A stretch of 64,000 bases of DNA from Maioricimonas rarisocia (GTDB taxonomy: Bacteria; Planctomycetota; Planctomycetia; Planctomycetales; Planctomycetaceae): positions 1,316,501 to 1,380,500 of the forward strand of contig NZ_CP036275.1 of assembly GCF_007747795.1 (NCBI RefSeq), given 5' to 3'. Shown in pieces: positions 8,553-14,654 of this stretch; the first letter of the stretch is position 1; every line of letters begins with the position of its first letter. The notes beneath the pieces were generated by a model, which was given only the letters and a program-made list of their open reading frames with translations, was not told the DNA's origin and did not search any database. A program made the position numbers and the translations under genes.

Positions 8553-8664
8553 GTTTTCGTTTGCGTGAGAGGGCCATCCGCATTGTACATGCGTCGTATC
8601 CCGAGGGAATCGGCGCTGCGGCTGTGAAGCATTCGAAGACATGCAACCAGAGTCACCACCATCC

Positions 8665-8739
8665 GTCCTCGTGGAGCAGCCCGGAGTGCTCGCCTGCCTG
8701 TCACGCAGGAGGTCGTCGGTTCAAATCCGATCGGGGACG
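8665..8739 (+). tRNA. tRNA-like, Asp anticodon GTC
   Basis: Acceptor GTCCTCG/CGGGGAC, perfect D stem GAGC/GCTC with a 10-nt loop, anticodon stem CCTGC/GCAGG with loop CTGTCAC (anticodon GTC, C38), variable loop AGGTC, T stem GTCGG/CCGAT and discriminator G. It keeps the Asp identity features I can see (G34, C38, G73). It is the most normal member of the array. It duplicates the specificity of the canonical tRNA-Asp at 33324-33396, from which it differs widely in sequence. No CCA is encoded. Confidence 0.85.
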
Positions 8740-8774
8740 CTGGAGACGGCCCGAGGTCGTTTCCTTCTCATCAC

Positions 8775-8848
8775 GGCACGGTACGCCAACAGGTAGAGCG
8801 ACCAGTTTCAGAGACTGGTGGATGGGGGTTCGAATCCCTCTCGTGTCA
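8775..8848 (+). tRNA. tRNA-like, Leu anticodon CAG with class I variable loop
   Basis: Acceptor GGCACGG/TCGTGTC with two G-U pairs, D stem CGCC/AGCG with one mismatch, anticodon stem CCAGT/ACTGG with loop TTCAGAG (anticodon CAG), T stem GGGGG/CCCTC and discriminator A. The variable loop is only five bases (TGGAT). Bacterial tRNA-Leu normally has a long class II variable arm, so this is not an ordinary leucine tRNA. No CCA is encoded. Confidence 0.8.
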
Positions 8849-8877
8849 GTCAGGAAACAGGAAACAGGAAACAGGCG
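8848..8877 (+). repeat. Heptamer tandem repeat CAGGAAA
   Basis: About three and a half copies of CAGGAAA follow directly after the Leu(CAG) tRNA-like gene. A second heptamer array of different sequence lies at 9071-9136. Confidence 0.8.
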
Positions 8878-8904
8878 TTCGGATTCCAGACTCAAGACTC
8901 ACAC

Positions 8905-8973
8905 AGCGGGTGAGCGAGTGCTCAATCGGGTTTCATACGCCTGACCTGCCGGGTGCGACTCCCGGACCCGCGA
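8905..8973 (+). tRNA. tRNA-like, Met anticodon CAT with reduced D arm
   Basis: The acceptor AGCGGGT/ACCCGCG has an A/G mismatch at 1-72 and six good pairs. The anticodon stem CGGGT/GCCTG carries loop TTCATAC (anticodon CAT). The T stem CCGGG/CCCGG is perfect but the loop reads TGCGACT, losing the normal TTC start. The D region is short; the best fold is GAGC-GAGT-GCTC with a 4-base loop, leaving little or no 8-9 linker. The unpaired 1-72 position recalls initiator tRNA, but the three consecutive G-C pairs of an initiator anticodon stem are absent. Confidence 0.6.
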
Positions 8974-8981
8974 TTTCATCC

Positions 8982-9057
8982 GACCGGGTACGCAAACCGG
9001 CAAAGCGGTCACGTTGAGGGCGTGGCGATTTTGTGGGTTCGACTCCCACCCCGGTCA
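8982..9057 (+). tRNA. tRNA-like, Leu anticodon GAG with class I variable loop
   Basis: Perfect acceptor GACCGGG/CCCGGTC, D stem CGCA/AGCG with one mismatch, anticodon stem TCACG/CGTGG with loop TTGAGGG (anticodon GAG), and perfect T arm GTGGG-TTCGACT-CCCAC. The variable region is seven bases (CGATTTT) with no stem, again unlike a class II leucine tRNA. The discriminator is A. It starts eight bases after the Met-like member ends, so the pair must share a precursor. Confidence 0.8.
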
Positions 9058-9070
9058 CTGTGCGGAGTGG

Positions 9071-9136
9071 GTAGTGGGTAGGAGTTAGGAGTTAGGAGTT
9101 GGGAAGTAGGAAGTAGGAAGTAGGAAGTAGGAAGTA
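9071..9136 (+). repeat. Heptamer tandem repeats (TAGGAGT, then TAGGAAG)
   Basis: Degenerate heptamers built on TAGGAGT run into about five exact copies of TAGGAAG. The array follows the Leu(GAG) tRNA-like gene. A 7-bp period is not a multiple of three and the stretch is non-coding. Confidence 0.85.
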
Positions 9137-9171
9137 GCGGCTGTGGTAACCGCCGGCTGTGTTGCGTTGAG

Positions 9172-9256
9172 ACGAAGGCGATCCCGGAGCGTGAGCTCCA
9201 GCGATGAAAAACGAGCCGCGACCGTGAGGGAGCGGAAAGCCGACAGCAGGTGGGCT
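9172..9256 (+). repeat. Dispersed repeat, copy 2 (partial)
   Basis: It shares GATCCCGGAGCGTGAGCTCC, ACGAGCCGCGACCGTGAG and GCGGAAAGCCGACAG with the unit at 7811-7940. It stops before the GGGGTGGCTGG half. Confidence 0.75.
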
Positions 9257-9279
9257 GGGACTGGTCCCGGCATGGTTTC

Positions 9280-9462
9280 CTACCGCAGTCGGTCCTCACG
9301 CAGGATCGGCGACTCCACGTCGCGGTTCCAAAGACGGATGCAGAGCAGGGCGATGCCGATTGCGACTTCACCCAGCAGAACACCCGCAGCCAGATACCAG
9401 AGGGCGAGGTACGGGGCCAGGATCGGGCCCACCAGCTGATCGAATCCGACCTGTGCAAGCAT
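9280..9462 (-). CDS. Small hydrophobic protein
   Basis: A 60-residue protein. The start at 9462 is supported by a strong GGGAGG site; a longer frame from 9507 would lose it. Hydrophobic stretches span about 12-45 (PYLALWYLAAGVLLGEVAIG, IALLCIRLW), enough for one long or two short membrane helices, followed by a charged tail. It is followed upstream on the same strand by the 117-aa membrane protein gene at 9547-9900, 84 bp away, so the two probably form an operon. I do not recognise the family. Confidence 0.65.
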   Translation of the reverse strand: MLAQVGFDQLVGPILAPYLALWYLAAGVLLGEVAIGIALLCIRLWNRDVESPILREDRLR

Positions 9463-9546
9463 GATTCCCTCCCGTCGATCCAACCGTGATTCGACGGGAG
9501 CGTTCACAGGCGTTCTTACAGACGGAAGTCGACTTTCACGCGCTGA

Positions 9547-9900
9547 TCAGGCGGTCGAGCGTGGTGCCGACTGCAACTCACGAATTCCGAGAGCCAGAAA
9601 CGCGACCAGCGCGATGGCACTGCCGATGCCCAGCAGACTCAGCAGCAGGAAATCCGCCAGCCCGATGACATCGGGCCAGGCCAGCAGCGACACCAGCAGT
9701 GATGTCGCGATGAGAGCTCCGATGAAGGGGCTTCGCCGATACCAGGAGATGCCTCCCAGCAGCAGGCCGGCCAGCACCAGATACACCGCCAGACAGACGA
9801 AGTGGGGCGGCCCCGTCAGCCACAGAGTGACAGCCATCAGCGGCGCGATGAGACACAGCGCGAACAGATTGGGAGCGAACAGATTGGCGTTGTCATTCAT
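9547..9900 (-). CDS. Polytopic small membrane protein
   Basis: A 117-residue protein with GAGGAGG six bases before its ATG. Four hydrophobic segments are visible: about 12-30 (LFALCLIAPLMAVTLWL), 33-50 (FVCLAVYLVLAGLLLGG), 60-78 (FIGALIATSLLVSLLAW) and 83-107 (LADFLLLSLLGIGSAIALVAFLALG). It is divergent from the 265-aa gene at 10142 with a 240-bp gap, and probably co-transcribed with the 60-aa gene downstream. I do not recognise the family. Confidence 0.7.
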   Translation of the reverse strand: MNDNANLFAPNLFALCLIAPLMAVTLWLTGPPHFVCLAVYLVLAGLLLGGISWYRRSPFIGALIATSLLVSLLAWPDVIGLADFLLLSLLGIGSAIALVAFLALGIRELQSAPRSTA

Positions 9901-10082
9901 GTCGGGCCTCCTCGAGAAACAGCGATGGCCCTTCTTTTGACCGAAAGGAACTCGGAGTGGCCGTCAATCGTCTGCCCGACGGTGGCCTGGGGCGTTCCAC
10001 GGTACCGGAGAGGGGAGCGGCAGGAGGCCTGGATATCAGCGCCTCCGTCCCGGTGTGAGCGATCGATCGCTTCCGGTGGGGA

Positions 10083-10106
10083 CGAAAGCGAGCCCGGAGC
10101 GTGTGA
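10083..10106 (+). repeat. Dispersed repeat, short fragment
   Basis: AAAGCGAGCCCGGAGCGTG matches the 5' core of the repeat at 7811-7940. It lies directly upstream of the 265-aa gene. Confidence 0.55.
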
Positions 10107-10141
10107 TTCGAAATGTCTGTTCCAGCAACGGAGTGAATGCC

Positions 10142-10939
10142 ATGAACGCAAAAGTGCTTCAGCGACAGTTTGAAAAGATCGGTGCACGGGCGTCCGTGCG
10201 TGCCGACCGCTCCCGCAGCGCCCGCACGGGTGTTGCCATCGACATCGACCGCGACGAGAGCGGAGAGTTCTTCGACATCGCCATTGGACGCGATGCTCCC
10301 GATGAACTGTCCGTGGTGGATGTTCAGCCCCGGCTGCGGCATCTGCTGCTGATGTCCCGTGACCGTGACGGGAAGCACAAGTTTCTCTGCGGTCATGACG
10401 AGCGTCACTGGTTCGTGGCGGCCGTGCCTGAACGGGCCGCGGCCGGCACCGTGCAGACCGCGTTCGAGACCCTGAAGCCTCCGGCAGTCCGCAACGAACT
10501 GCTGCGGCAGAAAGTGAAGCGGAAGAACCGCAACCGGCGACGTAACGAAGCGTTTCTCCGGCAGGGGGAATGGTTCTTCGTTCCGGTCGGCGAGCAGAAC
10601 TTTCCCGAGCTGCACATCCTGCGGAACGAGCCGCTGCGTCGCGGCACGGGCAAGCCGCACATGTGTGAGGAGCTCGTGCGGGAGGGGGGCGAACTGGTCT
10701 ACGTGAGCGCGCAGCATCCTGCGGGGCTGACGGAATCCCAGTATCACCGGCTGCTCAATCGACGACCGAAACTGCGGAATCTGCAGTGGATTCCTCAGCG
10801 ACGGAATCCGGGCGTGTTCGTTCGCGGTCGCGTCCGTCATGCCGATCACAAGACGATCGTGCTTCACGGATGGCACCAGGTGCTGATGAACACCGAGACG
10901 CAGTCGGTGGCCATGCGGCACGTGGCGTTCATCGACTGA
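10142..10939 (+). CDS. Uncharacterised basic protein linked to the tRNA-like array
   Basis: A 265-residue soluble protein, rich in Arg and Lys, with no signal peptide or membrane helix. The ATG at 10142 has GGAG nine bases upstream. Visible landmarks are VLQRQFEKIGAR at the N-terminus, VVDVQPRLRHLLLM and KFLCGHDERHWFVAAVPE near the middle, a very basic patch RQKVKRKNRNRRR, then RQGEWFFVPV and GKPHMCEELV. The basic patch suggests nucleic-acid contact. I have an impression that this is a widespread but unnamed family; I cannot confirm that. Its stop lies 68 bp before the tRNA-His gene on the same strand, with no obvious terminator between, so the two may be co-transcribed. No function is claimed. 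Confidence 0.8.
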   Translation: MNAKVLQRQFEKIGARASVRADRSRSARTGVAIDIDRDESGEFFDIAIGRDAPDELSVVDVQPRLRHLLLMSRDRDGKHKFLCGHDERHWFVAAVPERAAAGTVQTAFETLKPPAVRNELLRQKVKRKNRNRRRNEAFLRQGEWFFVPVGEQNFPELHILRNEPLRRGTGKPHMCEELVREGGELVYVSAQHPAGLTESQYHRLLNRRPKLRNLQWIPQRRNPGVFVRGRVRHADHKTIVLHGWHQVLMNTETQSVAMRHVAFID

Positions 10940-10952
10940 GGACGATGTCTGT

Positions 10953-11495
10953 TCACGAGTCGAATGTTTCACAGCGGGTCGTCGGTGTTGCCGGCGACCT
11001 GCGATGTGGTGTCCGTGGTGTAATGGTATGCACGCCGGTTTGTGGAGCCGGAGGCCGGGGTTCGAATCCCCGCGGAGACCTTTGGGGGGGGCAGGCTCGA
11101 GGATCGAGTCGTGAGGCTTGAGTGTCCCGCGACCAGCCTTGCCTCAAGCGAAGGGCTCGGATGAGACCACTGAGGACACGCGCGGTTTCAGCCGCTTGGT
11201 CTGCAAGTTCAGACGAAGTTTCGCGATTTATGTATTCAAGGCGTTCTGCAAGCGTGAGCTGGTATTCGAGCTCCCGTGTTGAAGCGAACGCAATGTCGAG
11301 GAATCTCAGGTAATCAGCGTGGGATTCCCGAGCGCATCCTTCAACAATGTTGGAGGGAATCGATACCGCAGACCGACGAAGCTGCGACTTCCGTCCGAAC
11401 TGTTCCTCCTTCGGGAACTGTCGTGTGGCCGTGTAGACCGCCAGTACCAAGCCGTCGGCCAGTTCGAATGCCCGCAGTCGTCGATGGTCCCGCAT
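10953..11495 (-). CDS. Four-helix-bundle protein (23S rRNA intervening-sequence type), 3' extended
   Basis: A 180-residue frame with AGAGGAAG upstream of the ATG at 11495. Residues 1-120 fit the four-helix-bundle S23 family: ADGLVLAVYTATRQFPKEE, SIPSNIVEGCARES, DYLRFLDIAFASTRELEYQL and a final helix ending near LSGLIRALR. Members are usually about 120 residues. Here the frame continues for roughly 60 more residues through antisense of the tRNA-His gene (about residues 139-162), giving a Pro/Arg-rich tail that looks like translated non-coding DNA. The gene seems to have lost its own stop codon. Function of free-standing members is unknown. Confidence 0.7.
   Translation of the reverse strand: MRDHRRLRAFELADGLVLAVYTATRQFPKEEQFGRKSQLRRSAVSIPSNIVEGCARESHADYLRFLDIAFASTRELEYQLTLAERLEYINRETSSELADQAAETARVLSGLIRALRLRQGWSRDTQASRLDPRACPPQRSPRGFEPRPPAPQTGVHTITPRTPHRRSPATPTTRCETFDS
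11008..11080 (+). tRNA. tRNA-His, anticodon GTG
   Basis: The body starts at 11009: acceptor GTGTCCG/CGGAGAC with a G/G mismatch at 3-70, D stem GTGT/GCAC, anticodon stem CCGGT/GCCGG with loop TTGTGGA (anticodon GTG), 4-nt variable loop and perfect T arm CGGGG-TTCGAAT-CCCCG. The base before it (11008) is G and the discriminator is C, so the G-1/C73 histidine identity pair is present. No CCA is encoded. It lies 68 bp downstream of the 265-aa gene and antisense inside the four-helix-bundle ORF. Confidence 0.88.
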
Positions 11496-11549
11496 GTCTC
11501 AGATCTTCCTCTGAAATCCCTCACTACTCAAGTCTCGAGCCTTGAGCCT

Positions 11550-12059
11550 ATGAACCTCCAGCTTCGCCAGTACGACCTCCGTGACATCGACGCCGTCTGC
11601 GAAGCCGTTCTCGAATCGAAGCGCGAACTCGCACCTTGGATGCCGTGGTGCCACGAGAACTACGGCCGGCACGATGCTTCGGAATGGGTCGAGAGTCGTC
11701 CCGGTGCGTGGGAACGCAAGGAGGCCTGGAGCCACCTCATCGTGGAGGAGGAGGACCAGCTCCTGGGAACATGCGGCCTGCATCGCATCGACAGTCTCAA
11801 CCGGGTAGCTGAGCTCGGCTATTGGGTGCGGACCTCGAGGGCAGGACAGGGGATCGCGACGGAAGCGAGTCGGCAACTGGTGGACTGGGCGTTTCGCGAG
11901 CAGGATCTGCATCGGATCGAGATCATCATCTCGACGGAGAATCATGCCAGTCTGCGTGTGGCTGAGAAGCTGGGTGCGCAGCGAGAAGGGATAGTGCGTT
12001 CACGACTGTTGCTGCATGGCCGGCGACACGACTGCGTGATGTTCGCGATCGTGCGGTGA
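11550..12059 (+). CDS. GNAT family N-acetyltransferase (RimJ/RimL type)
   Basis: A 169-residue acetyltransferase. The start at 11550 (MNLQLRQYDLRDIDAV) matches the family N-terminus; a longer open frame from 11319 is not needed. Motif A is recognisable as ELGYWVRTSRAGQGIATEAS with the RxGxGxA acetyl-CoA loop variant, followed by HRIEIIISTENHASLRVAEKLG and a terminal strand LLLHGRRHDCVMFAI. It probably acetylates a protein N-terminus or a small amine; substrate unknown. Its last 60 or so bases recur at about 12216-12287, behind an intervening repeat copy. Confidence 0.85.
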   Translation: MNLQLRQYDLRDIDAVCEAVLESKRELAPWMPWCHENYGRHDASEWVESRPGAWERKEAWSHLIVEEEDQLLGTCGLHRIDSLNRVAELGYWVRTSRAGQGIATEASRQLVDWAFREQDLHRIEIIISTENHASLRVAEKLGAQREGIVRSRLLLHGRRHDCVMFAIVR

Positions 12060-12330
12060 GGGCGTGTGCGGCGCTGTTGGTGCACTCGCTTGTGCTTCGT
12101 GCTGGTATAGCAGCGTGCGGTTTCACGTCGCTTCGGCTGGGGGCGTCGCTGCGCTCCGACCACCAGCCACCCGTCATCCGGTGGGGCAGACATTCCTGTC
12201 TGCCTTCCGCTCCCTCGCGGTCGCGGCTGCTGCTGTATGGCCGTCGCCACGATTGCGTGATATTCGCGATCGTGCGGTGAGGTCGTGTGCGGCACCGATT
12301 GATCCACTCGCTTGCGCTTCGTGCTGGTAT
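12002..12330 (+). repeat. About 100-bp direct duplication flanking a repeat copy
   Basis: The segment from the GNAT 3' end through TGCTTCGTGCTGGTAT (about 12002-12108) is repeated with about 90 percent identity by eye at about 12216-12330. The end of the second copy still encodes a GRRHDCV-FAIVR tail in frame. Between the two lies an inverted copy of the dispersed repeat (12137-12232). This looks like a duplication or gene-tail capture connected with repeat insertion. Confidence 0.7.
12137..12232 (-). repeat. Dispersed repeat, copy 3 (reverse orientation)
   Basis: On the plus strand it reads CTGGGGGCGTCGCTGCGCTC through CCACCCGTCATCCGGTGGGG and AGACATTCCTGTCTGCC to CCTCGCGGTCGCGGCTG. This is the reverse complement of the unit at 7811-7940. 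Confidence 0.8.
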
Positions 12331-12365
12331 GTGCAGCGGCTTCTGTGTCGTAGGGCCGGCTATTG

Positions 12366-13937
12366 CCCAATGGCACTAAGTTTGTATTGACATGGAAGAG
12401 TGCCTCCTGACACAAGTCGTTTGTGCAAAACGGTATTCGTGTCAGGAGGCCTCAAAGATGCTCACGGATGAGCCAAGGTATGATGTCTGGGAACAGATTC
12501 GTCAACAGGACCTCAAAGCGTTTGCCCGGCTACTGCCTGAGTCGCTCGTCGTTCAGGCCGCCGAGCGGGCGGATGTCAGGATCGTTCGCTCGGCATTGGC
12601 AATTCCCAACCTGGTCTGGCTGGGAGTGCTCTCGGCACTGCATTCGACAAAGAGCTTTGCCCGGATTCTCACGCTGACCGCCCAGATGTTGGACCTGTCG
12701 GCCAATGGCTTGCCCGAAGCGGTTGCACGATCCCGCCGCAACGCGGCACGACGCAAACCGAAGGCATCGAAACACAGTCCGCGGGGAAAAGATCCTGCGA
12801 CGGTGACTGAAGAAGCCTTCACCCAGGCCCGCCGACGCATGCCGGTCGCTGTCTGGTTCGTCCTCATCGAACTGCTCACGGCCCGGTTCGAGGAACAGCA
12901 CCAAGACCTGATCCGCTGGAAGCGGTTTCGTTTGCTGGCGCTGGACGGGACCACCATTCGGCTGCCGCAACACAATCGTCTGGCCGAGCACTTCGGCACC
13001 AGCAGCAACGGCCGGTATCGTGTCGCGCAGGCCCGTATGGTCATGTTGCAGTTGCCTCTGGTCCGTCTGCCCTGGCGGTACGAACTGGGACCGGTCGACG
13101 AAGGCGAACGCACCGTGGCCGCCCGATTGCTGAAGCAGGTACGGCGTAACGATCTGGTGCTGATGGATCAGGGGTTCTGGAGCTACGGGTTGTTCCATCA
13201 GATTCAGGCAGCGCGGGGCTACTTTGCGATTCGACAGTATCCGGGTGTTCGCATGAAGACGCTGCGGCGGCTGGGCCCCAGGGATCGCATTGTGCGCTGG
13301 AAAACTCCCTCCGGACCACGTTGGCGCAATGCAAATCTTCCCGAGTCGATCACGCTGCGCGTCATCAACTACCAGATCAAAGGCTTTCCCCCCAGTGCGG
13401 TGGTGACCAATGTGCTGGGACCGAAGCGCATCAGTCGCGAAGACTGGATCCGGATGGCGACAGAAGCCGAACCGGGACATCCACTGGATCCCGCGGTGCG
13501 CAAAGGCATCGGGTTGTATCATCGTCGCTGGGAGATCGAAACGACGTTTCAGGAACTGAAAGTCTACCAGGGGCTGGAACGGACCCTGCGGAGTCATTCG
13601 CCGGAATCAGTGCAGTACGAGGTGGCCGGCCACGTGGTGCTGTACCTGCTGGTTCGCTGGTTAATGGTCGAAGCCGCGCAGCGGTCCACCGGCGACGGAG
13701 ACCCGTTGGGGGTGAGCTTCAAGCACGCCCTGGAAGAACTGGTGACGGCTTGGCCGCTGTTGCTGACATCCACCTCAACGGAGGTGAACCGTCGCGTGCT
13801 TCCCAAGCTGCTGGCAGCTATTGCATCTCACGAAGTCCAGTGGCGTCCCGGCCGAACATTCGCCAGAAAGACAAGCAGTGCAAGCAAGAAGCGCCGACGA
13901 AAGAAGAGCGCACGCCAACAAACTTAGTGCCATTGGG
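12366..13937 (+). mobile_element. Intact IS4-type insertion sequence (1572 bp) with 6-bp target duplication
   Basis: Perfect 20-bp terminal inverted repeats: CCCAATGGCACTAAGTTTGT at the left end and its exact complement at the right end. The element is flanked on both sides by CTATTG, a 6-bp target-site duplication. Removing the element and one duplication restores GGCCGGCTATTGCCGGCC, so the target was the loop of a palindromic hairpin. The single transposase gene fills the element and its TAG stop overlaps the right repeat. Perfect ends and intact reading frame indicate recent transposition. A 6-bp duplication fits IS1634-like groups better than classical IS4. Confidence 0.95.
12458..13927 (+). 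CDS. IS4-family DDE transposase
   Basis: A 489-residue transposase. AGGAGG eight bases before the ATG at 12458 sets the start; the frame is open upstream to 12392 but those codons lie in the left end of the element. Catalytic landmarks are LALDGTTIRLP (first Asp, about residue 170), LVLMDQGFWSYGLF (second Asp) and the YREK signature Y-x2-R-x3-E-x6-K in YHRRWEIETTFQELK with the catalytic Glu. The C-terminus is strongly basic (KKRRRKKSAR). The protein is intact and probably active. Confidence 0.95.
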   Translation: MLTDEPRYDVWEQIRQQDLKAFARLLPESLVVQAAERADVRIVRSALAIPNLVWLGVLSALHSTKSFARILTLTAQMLDLSANGLPEAVARSRRNAARRKPKASKHSPRGKDPATVTEEAFTQARRRMPVAVWFVLIELLTARFEEQHQDLIRWKRFRLLALDGTTIRLPQHNRLAEHFGTSSNGRYRVAQARMVMLQLPLVRLPWRYELGPVDEGERTVAARLLKQVRRNDLVLMDQGFWSYGLFHQIQAARGYFAIRQYPGVRMKTLRRLGPRDRIVRWKTPSGPRWRNANLPESITLRVINYQIKGFPPSAVVTNVLGPKRISREDWIRMATEAEPGHPLDPAVRKGIGLYHRRWEIETTFQELKVYQGLERTLRSHSPESVQYEVAGHVVLYLLVRWLMVEAAQRSTGDGDPLGVSFKHALEELVTAWPLLLTSTSTEVNRRVLPKLLAAIASHEVQWRPGRTFARKTSSASKKRRRKKSARQQT

Positions 13938-14414
13938 CTATTGCCGGCCGTGGAAATGCTCATCGGCCGGATGAATCCGGCCCTACGGCTGGGGGCGTCG
14001 CTGCGCTCCGACCACCAGCCACCCGTCATCCGGTGGGGCAGGCATTCCTGCCTGCCTGCCGCTCCCTCGCGGTCGCGGCTCGTATTTCATCCCCAAGCTC
14101 ACGCACCGGACGCAGCCGGCGGGTTTGCTCCGCTCTCTCGCGGTTCATTCTTTGCTTCGCTCGAGCCGCGCGTCTCACGCTTCGTGTCTTTCTGCCGGGT
14201 ATGCCGATTGTGACGGCTCATGCGCACGTCCTGTTTGCGCAGCCGGCAAAGCTTGACTGACGGGATTCTCTTTTCGCGGCACCCCGTCTTTCTCAGGCGG
14301 CAGTGTCTGTCTGGCCGATTCTCTCTACGTGAGCCGCACGGATGCGCGCCGTCAGGTCGTCGGATGGATCCGCGAGAGTTACTCCGGTGAAGTCCACCCT
14401 GAGGGGAGGCATCC
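13938..14414. other. Non-coding, repeat-bearing stretch after the insertion sequence
   Basis: It opens with the right half of the interrupted hairpin (GCCGGCC, then CCGGCCCTACGG), continues into dispersed repeat copy 4, and then holds about 330 bp in which I see no gene, tRNA or terminator. The open frames here have no ribosome sites or recognisable domains. Confidence 0.5.
13987..14078 (-). repeat. Dispersed repeat, copy 4 (reverse orientation)
   Basis: It is nearly identical to the copy at 12137-12232 over CTGGGGGCGTCGCTGCGCTC to CCTCGCGGTCGCGGCT, with GGCATTCCTGCC in place of GACATTCCTGTC. The substitutions are compensatory in the small palindrome, which suggests selection on a hairpin. 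Confidence 0.8.
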
Positions 14415-14654
14415 ATGTCCACCACAAACACAGACGCGTCGGCTGGCGATGCGTCGACCGAATTCCGCCTGCGGGTCGTGCACCACCGCCAGGAGGTGGA
14501 AGCGGCGGAGCAGTCGTTCCAGGAATGGCAGGCAGAATGGAAAGTCCGCGAGCAGCAGCTGGAAGAGCAGCTCCGCGAGATCGAAAGCGAACTGCAGCGG
14601 GTTTCCGGTCAGGCGACGCCGCGGCTGCGGCTGGTCAGCGACGCCGGCGAGTGA
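14415..14654 (+). CDS. Small coiled-coil protein
   Basis: A 79-residue protein with GAGGGGAGG upstream of its ATG. Residues 25-65 are an almost uninterrupted charged helix with heptad character (QEVEAAEQSFQEWQAEWK, REQQLEEQLREIESELQRV). It has no membrane segment or signal. It stands alone on the plus strand. I do not recognise a family; the good ribosome site and strong coiled-coil bias favour a real gene. Confidence 0.6.
   Translation: MSTTNTDASAGDASTEFRLRVVHHRQEVEAAEQSFQEWQAEWKVREQQLEEQLREIESELQRVSGQATPRLRLVSDAGE

Noticed and set aside
8701-8895. 64-aa minus-strand ORF
   Set aside because: It is antisense of the Asp and Leu(CAG) tRNA-like genes, with no ribosome site.
7725-9057. Interpretation as a prophage or integrative-element tRNA cluster
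   Set aside because: No integrase, capsid, tail, replication or conjugation genes occur within the window; this remains possible only if such genes lie elsewhere or were lost.
8848-9136. CRISPR-like repeat array
   Set aside because: Units are 7 bp with no spacers; these are simple tandem heptamers.
9893-10972. 359-aa minus-strand ORF opposite the 265-aa gene
   Set aside because: It is a shadow frame; the plus-strand gene has a ribosome site, coherent motifs and normal codon bias.
12056-12280. 74-aa ORF ending like the GNAT protein
   Set aside because: It is an artefact of the duplicated GNAT tail joined to a repeat copy; there is no ribosome site or complete domain.
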